Positions 1 through 5,044 of a stretch of 5,044 nucleotides of DNA are shown in pieces (the stretch's first letter is position 1; each line of letters opens with the position of its first letter). The DNA comes from Bdellovibrionales bacterium (GTDB taxonomy: Bacteria; Bdellovibrionota; Bacteriovoracia; Bacteriovoracales; Bacteriovoracaceae), in the NCBI GenBank assembly GCA_030633015.1, contig DAOVTR010000151.1:1-5044 (forward strand), read 5' to 3'. Under the pieces are notes generated by a model. That model saw nothing but the letters and a program-made list of their open reading frames with translations, ran no database searches and was not told where the DNA came from. The position numbers and the translations under genes are program-made.

Positions 1-14
1 AATCTTTACTTATT

Positions 15-20
15 AGGAAG
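15..20 (+). promoter_or_regulatory. Ribosome binding site of murD (short spacer)
   Basis: AGGAAG lies just before the murD ATG at 23-25, with only two bases between the hexamer and the start (four if AGGA alone pairs). This is shorter than usual but no better purine-rich site is nearby. The site overlaps a TAG at 14-16 that could be the stop codon of an upstream gene ending ATC TTT ACT TAT TAG. If so, murD follows another gene by only six bases. That upstream gene cannot be identified from so few codons. Confidence 0.5.
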
Positions 21-22
21 AC

Positions 23-1366
23 ATGAATCTTTTAGGTAAGCAAATTATAGTATTCGGAGTTGGTCGGTCAGGTCTTTCTGCCATAAGACTTTTATTGTCT
101 AAAAGTCTTGATAATTTTTTTGTAATAAGTAGAGGAGAGGTTAGGTCTTGGAGTGGCATACAAGAAATTTTAGAACTAGTTTGCGAAAAAAATTGTTTTA
201 GCGATGAATATTCAAATATAGAAAATATTATATTAAAAAGTGATTTAATTGTATTATCTCCAGGCGTTCCGTTGGATAACAAATTATTGGAATTTGCGAA
301 ACTTAATAATGTTGAAATTATTTCAGAAATAGAATTGGGCTTTATTTATGCTCGGAAGCCTATAATTGCAGTAACAGGGACAAATGGGAAAACTACTACT
401 GTTACAATGATTGGCGAAATTTTAAAAAATTCAGGGCATCGGCCATTTATTGGAGGAAATATTGGAGTTCCTTTTTGTGAGTATGGTCTTTCTCCAAATG
501 ACTATGACTGTATTGTTCTTGAACTTTCCAGTTTTCAACTTGAAACAATTAAAAATTTTAGGGCCAATTATTCTATGATTTTAAATATTTTTCCAAATCA
601 TGGCGAAAGATATTCTGATATAAGTGTTTATGCAAAAGCAAAACTTAATATTGCTCAAAATATGTCTTCAGGTGATTTGTTATTAATTCCAAGTAATCTT
701 CCTTATAAAAATCTTTTAAATAATACTTCATTTGATATTGAAGAAATTGATTTTAATAATCTAACGTTTATTAGATCAGAGATAGAAAAAGATTACACTT
801 TAGATAAATTTCAATTAGTTGGAAAACATAATATTACAAATTTATTTGTAGCCATAAAATTATCTAAATTTTTGTTTAATGATTTAGATACGGGAATACA
901 ACAGACAATTGATCGGTTTCAAGGAGTTTTGTATCGTTTGCAGAAAATAAAATCAAATTTAAATTTTGAAGTGCTCAACGATGCAAAGAGTACAAATTGG
1001 AATGCTACAATAACGGCCCTGTCTAGTTTGGAGAAAAAAACAGGAACAACGTTTTTAATTGTTGGTGGACAAAAGCGGGGAAATAACGATTCAATTATTC
1101 CATATTTATCCATAATACAAGAAAGCGTTGATAAGATTCTGCTTATTGGTGATACTGCTAAATTTCTTGCGAGTGAGCTAGATGGCCATATTGAGTATGA
1201 GATTGTCTATAATATTAAGAATGCAATTGAGCTTGCAGCTAAAAAAAATGATTATGGACGCTTAATTTTTTCTCCAGCATTTCCTTCCTATGATCAATTT
1301 GAAAATTATGTTAAAAGAGGTGAAAGTTTTACAAGCTTAATCCAAGACAGGGGCCCAAAATCATGA
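23..1366 (+). CDS. murD: UDP-N-acetylmuramoyl-L-alanine--D-glutamate ligase (MurD)
   Basis: Cytosolic ATP-dependent ligase that adds D-glutamate to UDP-MurNAc-L-Ala in peptidoglycan precursor synthesis. The 447 residues compare with 438 in E. coli. The N-terminal Rossmann-like domain opens with GVGRSG (12-17). The central ATPase domain has the Mur ligase P-loop TGTNGKTT (118-125), GGNIG (144-148), and ELSSFQLE (167-174), whose E167 matches the Mg-binding Glu. K207 in YAKAKLNI lines up with the carbamylated lysine. The C-terminal domain shows NDAKSTN (319-325) and SPAFPSYDQF (417-426), the D-Glu binding region. Several motifs differ from E. coli: NHGERY (192-197) for DHMDRY, YRL (304-306) for HRF, and AKST for SKAT. 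I read these as lineage variation in an active enzyme, because the lysine, glutamate and P-loop residues are kept. The start is the first ATG, directly before the Rossmann strand. The gene overlaps the next by four bases (ATGA). Confidence 0.96.
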   Translation: MNLLGKQIIVFGVGRSGLSAIRLLLSKSLDNFFVISRGEVRSWSGIQEILELVCEKNCFSDEYSNIENIILKSDLIVLSPGVPLDNKLLEFAKLNNVEIISEIELGFIYARKPIIAVTGTNGKTTTVTMIGEILKNSGHRPFIGGNIGVPFCEYGLSPNDYDCIVLELSSFQLETIKNFRANYSMILNIFPNHGERYSDISVYAKAKLNIAQNMSSGDLLLIPSNLPYKNLLNNTSFDIEEIDFNNLTFIRSEIEKDYTLDKFQLVGKHNITNLFVAIKLSKFLFNDLDTGIQQTIDRFQGVLYRLQKIKSNLNFEVLNDAKSTNWNATITALSSLEKKTGTTFLIVGGQKRGNNDSIIPYLSIIQESVDKILLIGDTAKFLASELDGHIEYEIVYNIKNAIELAAKKNDYGRLIFSPAFPSYDQFENYVKRGESFTSLIQDRGPKS

Positions 1367-3078
1367 ATGATAAAATTTTAGATAATTTAAAGCAACTCCA
1401 GACTATTATTTCTAGTAAAAAACTAGATGGTTTTTTTATTGATGGATCAGATGGTTATTTAAATGAATATGTACCTTTAGGAGATAATAATCGGTATTAT
1501 CTTTCAGGGTTTACTGGATCAACAGGTTATCTTTTGGTGACAACTAAAAAAAACTACCTAATTGTAGACGGAAGATATCACCAACAGGCCGATAGTGAAG
1601 TCGATCAATCATTAATAGAGGTCATAAAATGTCCTCGTGATAAAAGAATATTTGATTTGTTATTAGAAAAGATTAAGGAGTCTTCTTTAAAAAATGTTGG
1701 TATTGAAGGAGATAAGACAAGGCTGACTTTTAAATTAAAATTAGATGATATTTGCAAAGTTTCTGTTTTTAGTGATGGTGAAATTGACGCAATATTAAAT
1801 AAAGAGATGTTGCCCAAAAAGATGGAAGATGCATATGGACTACCCATTGATGTTGTTGGGAAATCTATTGAAGAAAAAATTAAGCAAATAATTGATCAAG
1901 ATCAGTTTTATTATATTTCTCTGCTCGATAGTGTTTCCTGGATTACGAATTTAAGAGGATTTCACTTGCCTAACCAAAGTTCAATTCAAGCAAAGGCGTT
2001 GGTTACATTTAATAAAATTTATCTATTTGTAATTGATGACTTTATTATTAAGGGCATCAATGCAAATATTGTTGAGATTGTAAAAATAAAAAATTCCAAT
2101 GATTTAAAACAGAAGTTAAAAGACATAAGTTCCCAAAATGGTTCTGTTAAAATAAAAGTTTGTTTTAAAGATGTTACTGTTGCTGATCTTCAAATCTTAA
2201 ATAATGTTTTTGGAAAAAATAATTTAATTGATGATAAAAATGGAGTGACCCAGTATCAAACTATTAAAAACAGACAAGAAATTGAAACAATGAGGAAGTC
2301 ATTTGCAAAATCAAATAATGCAATTTTTGAATCAGTTTTATGGTTGAAAGATGTTGGATTGAAAAATAGTGTTTCTGAAAAACAGTTTTATAATAAGGTC
2401 GGAGAGTTTTTTTCCAAACAAGGTGCAATTGATCAAAGCTTTAATACAATTGCTGCATTTGGTTCAAATTCTTCGATAATTCATTTTTCTGATCCAAGCG
2501 ATGATAAAATAATTCAGCCCAATGAGATGGCCCTACTTGATTGTGGGGCATATTACAGCGATGGATATGCTACTGATACAACTCGAACATTTCTTGTTGG
2601 TGATAAGGCCAGCGATCGACAAAGAGAGATTTATACTCTTGTTCTAAAGGGAGTATTAAATGCTCAAGCAGCAGTTTTTCCCTATGGAACAACAGGATCT
2701 CAAATTGATTTTTTGGCCAGGCAGGCCATGTATAAAGTTGGTCTTGATTACAACCACTCTACAGGGCATGGGATCGGAATAAATGTTCATGAAGGCGGAG
2801 TAGGCATTTCCAGTGCATCTAAAACTTCTTTAAAAATTGGACAAGTTGTATCAATTGAGCCAGGGCTTTATTTTGAAAATTTTGGAGGAGTTCGACTTGA
2901 AAATGCTGTTGTTGTTATTAATCATCCTAAGTTTGAGGACATGCTTTGTTTTGATCAGTTTGTATATATTGGTTATGATCATCAGTTAATTAATTATGAG
3001 ATGCTCGATAGTAGTGAATTGATAGCATTAACTGAGTATGAAAAAAAATGTCAGAAGCTTGGCTTAAGCTTTAAATAA
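1363..3078 (+). CDS. Xaa-Pro aminopeptidase, three-domain type (family M24B)
   Basis: Dinuclear-metal aminopeptidase that removes an N-terminal residue preceding proline. No signal peptide is visible, so it is likely cytosolic and involved in peptide turnover. At 571 residues it is the long form related to eukaryotic XPNPEP1, not the ~440-residue E. coli PepP. The first creatinase-like domain includes YLSGFTGSTG (46-55) and DGRY (69-72). The second has LLDSVSWITNLRG (187-199). The pita-bread catalytic domain starts near 300. All five metal ligands are present: D393 (LLDCGAYY), D405 (ATDTTRT), H469 (STGHGIG), E499 (SIEPGLY) and E513 (RLENAV). H374 and H476 match the conserved catalytic histidines. 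The C-terminal tail after about 525 is short and lacks the WLN-YH signature typical of the long family. A GGGG run at 1350-1353, nine bases before the ATG, may serve as ribosome binding site. The start overlaps the murD stop, and the 3' end overlaps the convergent protease gene by 28 bases. Calling it pepP would be family-level only. Confidence 0.93.
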   Translation: MNDKILDNLKQLQTIISSKKLDGFFIDGSDGYLNEYVPLGDNNRYYLSGFTGSTGYLLVTTKKNYLIVDGRYHQQADSEVDQSLIEVIKCPRDKRIFDLLLEKIKESSLKNVGIEGDKTRLTFKLKLDDICKVSVFSDGEIDAILNKEMLPKKMEDAYGLPIDVVGKSIEEKIKQIIDQDQFYYISLLDSVSWITNLRGFHLPNQSSIQAKALVTFNKIYLFVIDDFIIKGINANIVEIVKIKNSNDLKQKLKDISSQNGSVKIKVCFKDVTVADLQILNNVFGKNNLIDDKNGVTQYQTIKNRQEIETMRKSFAKSNNAIFESVLWLKDVGLKNSVSEKQFYNKVGEFFSKQGAIDQSFNTIAAFGSNSSIIHFSDPSDDKIIQPNEMALLDCGAYYSDGYATDTTRTFLVGDKASDRQREIYTLVLKGVLNAQAAVFPYGTTGSQIDFLARQAMYKVGLDYNHSTGHGIGINVHEGGVGISSASKTSLKIGQVVSIEPGLYFENFGGVRLENAVVVINHPKFEDMLCFDQFVYIGYDHQLINYEMLDSSELIALTEYEKKCQKLGLSFK

Positions 3079-3087
3079 GTCTTTTTT
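3041..3087. terminator. Possible bidirectional terminator between the convergent operons
   Basis: Two AAGCTT copies (3055-3060 and 3066-3071) can pair as a 6-bp stem around the loop GGCTT. A run of eight A (3041-3048) lies on the left and a run of six T (3082-3087) on the right. Each transcript would therefore have the hairpin followed by a U-run, as in bidirectional intrinsic terminators. Against this, the stem has only two G-C pairs, and the U-runs start 6 bases (minus strand) and 10 bases (plus strand) after it. The site lies inside the 3' ends of both coding regions. This is a weak candidate, supported mainly by its position. Confidence 0.3.
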
Positions 3088-3833
3088 GAAAAATTTAAAA
3101 TCAATATTGTAAAAAGCAAGCTTAGAATAAAAGTTTGTTTATCATTTTTGCTTGAGTTCAAAATAGTTGCACAGCTAATAGGTTGCCCTGCAGGGTACAG
3201 GTAAGTCATTGCATCAATATCATCCCATCCTAAAGAGTTTCTTTCATATACTGTTTGATAGTACATAAGTGAATCTTTAACAGGGCTATGACCTAGGCCA
3301 ATAGCGTGCCCAATTTCATGTGCTAAAAATGCAATGAAATTATCTTCACTAAGAGTATTTACTAGTGTGTCTGCTCGATCATTAATTAAAAAGATTGCAC
3401 CTTTTATTGTTAGATTTTCAATATTATTTGTAAGGGTTTTTCCAAGAATTGCTTGATCTGGAAAAACATCAACGTTGCTATTGCATGAAATTGTAATACC
3501 ATCACTAACTAATAAATTTTCATTTGGAATGCAGTTTCCATCGACTTCAGATGAACATAGTTTTTCATCATTAAAGGCTGCGTCTAAACTAACGAGTTTT
3601 CCTTTTGTAATTGTAAGCCGACTTAGTGAGACAGTATTCCAAAAGCGATTCATTGCTTTTTCTACTAAAGATAGTATTTGGTCATGGTCGTAATCTAAAT
3701 TATCACATCCATTTGAATTGACATTAATCTTAACTAAGTTTTGAGCAAAATTAGCCTCAACATTATTGTTAAAAGTAAACCCATAAGAGGAATTTAAAGT
3801 TATAAATATAATTATTAAAATTATAAATTTCAT
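3051..3833 (-). CDS. Secreted, membrane-anchored matrixin-family zinc metalloprotease
   Basis: Predicted exported metzincin protease of 260 residues; substrate unknown. An N-terminal signal peptide spans about 1-18 (K2, then a run of Ile/Leu/Phe, cleavage probably near SYG-FT). The zinc site is HEIGHAIGLGH (172-182), with ligands H172, H176, H182 and catalytic E173. M190 in DSLMYY fits the metzincin Met-turn, and DDIDAMTYLYP (204-214) is the matrixin helix that closes the catalytic domain. C43, C93, C101 and C117 could form disulfides outside the cytoplasm. No cysteine-switch propeptide motif is seen. After the domain, C221 is followed by a short polar linker, a hydrophobic segment (234-248) and a basic tail rich in Lys (250-257). 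This resembles a membrane anchor or sorting tail. The ATG is well placed behind AGGAG at 3841-3845 and overlaps the stop of the upstream barrel-like gene (ATGA). Protease family is confident; localisation is inferred. Confidence 0.88.
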   Translation of the reverse strand: MKFIILIIIFITLNSSYGFTFNNNVEANFAQNLVKINVNSNGCDNLDYDHDQILSLVEKAMNRFWNTVSLSRLTITKGKLVSLDAAFNDEKLCSSEVDGNCIPNENLLVSDGITISCNSNVDVFPDQAILGKTLTNNIENLTIKGAIFLINDRADTLVNTLSEDNFIAFLAHEIGHAIGLGHSPVKDSLMYYQTVYERNSLGWDDIDAMTYLYPAGQPISCATILNSSKNDKQTFILSLLFTILILNFSKKTYLKLKPSF

Positions 3834-4434
3834 ATTTTTTCTCCTGTTTTTTGAGGAGTGTAATGATATGAAAAATTGACCATATAGTTTATGGTTCTTG
3901 ATAAATCATCTGTTATATTGAAAATAAATGTAGATGCACTAAGAGATAGTTGACTGACAAGTTGAATTTCTAAACCTATTGAAGATATAATATTTACGGA
4001 TGCAACTGATGATTTTGGAAGAGGGAATAGGGTGGTAGAGAGGCCGTTATCCAGTTCTTCCGTTCCTCCTTCTCCTGAAATACTTGTAAAAAAAAGTCCT
4101 GTTCCAATTTGGATAGATAGTGGGCCCGTAACATAGCTTGCAGGGAAATGTAGAAAATAAAATTGTTTAGAAATATTGGGATCTCTTCCTTCTTCAGGAA
4201 GTCCTAGGGCAAAACTTGGATTTAGACTTATTTGAGGTGAGTAGTGCCAAATAAATCCTGTTTGTAAAAAGGGAGACAGATTTAAAGAGTTTTGCGTTCC
4301 TTGATCGTCAATTTGCACTCTACCTGATTCGTTGGCAAATCCTCCAATGGAAAAAAAAACAGTCTTTACTTCAACAGAACTTGCAAAAGATTGAAGTGAG
4401 AGTAAAATAGCTAAAAAAAAGGTAAAATATTTCA

Positions 4435-4435
<1 letters not shown>
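3830..4435 (-). CDS. Secreted hypothetical protein, probable small outer-membrane beta-barrel
   Basis: I do not recognise a named family. The 201 residues start with a clear signal peptide (about 1-19: K3 then a Phe/Leu-rich core, ending SFASS), so the protein is exported. The mature part has no hydrophobic helix. Instead it has several alternating-residue stretches typical of amphipathic strands, for example near 54-66, 91-101, 106-119, 145-172 and 181-192. Aromatic residues cluster near strand ends, and Gly/Asn/Asp-rich turns lie between (80-88, 119-131). This suits an 8-strand-class barrel, but it does not end in the usual terminal aromatic: a polar tail TPQKTGEKI follows the last strand (FSYHY). 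The ATG shares one base with the tgt stop (TAATG) and has only a weak AAGAA purine stretch upstream, so translation probably depends on ribosomes finishing tgt. It overlaps the downstream protease gene by four bases, suggesting the two products are made together. A soluble periplasmic beta-protein is the main alternative. Confidence 0.7.
3841..3845 (-). promoter_or_regulatory. Ribosome binding site of the matrixin gene
   Basis: On the minus strand this reads AGGAG, seven bases before the protease ATG (3833-3831). It is the clearest Shine-Dalgarno site in the window. It lies inside the end of the upstream barrel-like gene, fixes the protease start, and suggests the protease can be initiated efficiently in its own right as well as by coupling through the ATGA overlap. 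Confidence 0.75.

Positions 4436-5044
<609 letters not shown>

Noticed and set aside
13..282. Open frame on the minus strand antisense to murD
   Set aside because: It lies fully within the strongly supported murD, has no family resemblance and no convincing ribosome binding site.
3079..3160. Second hairpin just right of the convergent junction (CAAGC at 3117-3121 with GCTTG at 3150-3154; CAATATTG at 3102-3109)
   Set aside because: Pairing is only about five base pairs with a large loop, or a short AT palindrome, as expected by chance in AT-rich DNA. It also lies within protease codons.
3475..3693. Plus-strand open frame inside the metalloprotease gene
   Set aside because: Antisense shadow of the protease, which has a clear signal peptide, zinc motif and ribosome binding site in its own frame.

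Overview
The window is a densely packed bacterial segment with five genes and almost no non-coding DNA. Base composition is AT-rich (about one third G+C by eye). A predicted outer-membrane barrel and signal peptides point to a Gram-negative cell. The combination of low G+C, a matrixin-type exported metalloprotease and the particular MurD motif variants reminds me of predatory or marine Bdellovibrionota (Bacteriovoracaceae-like). That placement is an inference from memory, not something the sequence proves.

Plus strand, 23-3078: murD (peptidoglycan precursor ligase) is followed by a long, three-domain aminopeptidase P. They share an ATGA overlap, so they are almost certainly co-transcribed and probably translationally coupled. 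Only 22 bases precede murD and they contain a possible upstream stop codon, so the operon probably begins outside the window, perhaps in a mur/division cluster.

Minus strand, 5044-3051 (reading leftwards): tgt (queuosine tRNA-guanine transglycosylase; its N-terminal part lies outside the window), then a secreted 201-residue protein that looks like a small outer-membrane beta-barrel, then a matrixin-family zinc metalloprotease with a signal peptide and a C-terminal membrane segment. The junctions are TAATG (1-base overlap) and ATGA (4-base overlap), so the three form one compact operon with likely translational coupling. Cytosolic tRNA modification is thus linked to two envelope proteins of unknown role.

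The two operons converge and their last genes overlap tail to tail by 28 bases (3051-3078). A weak hairpin there is flanked by an A-run on one side and a T-run on the other, and could act as a shared bidirectional terminator. There is no gene-free stretch over 300 bases. I saw no tRNA, rRNA, CRISPR, insertion sequence or clear promoter. Most of the window is ordinary housekeeping sequence. The part most worth a second look is the barrel-protease pair downstream of tgt, especially the Cys + membrane helix + basic tail at the protease C-terminus.
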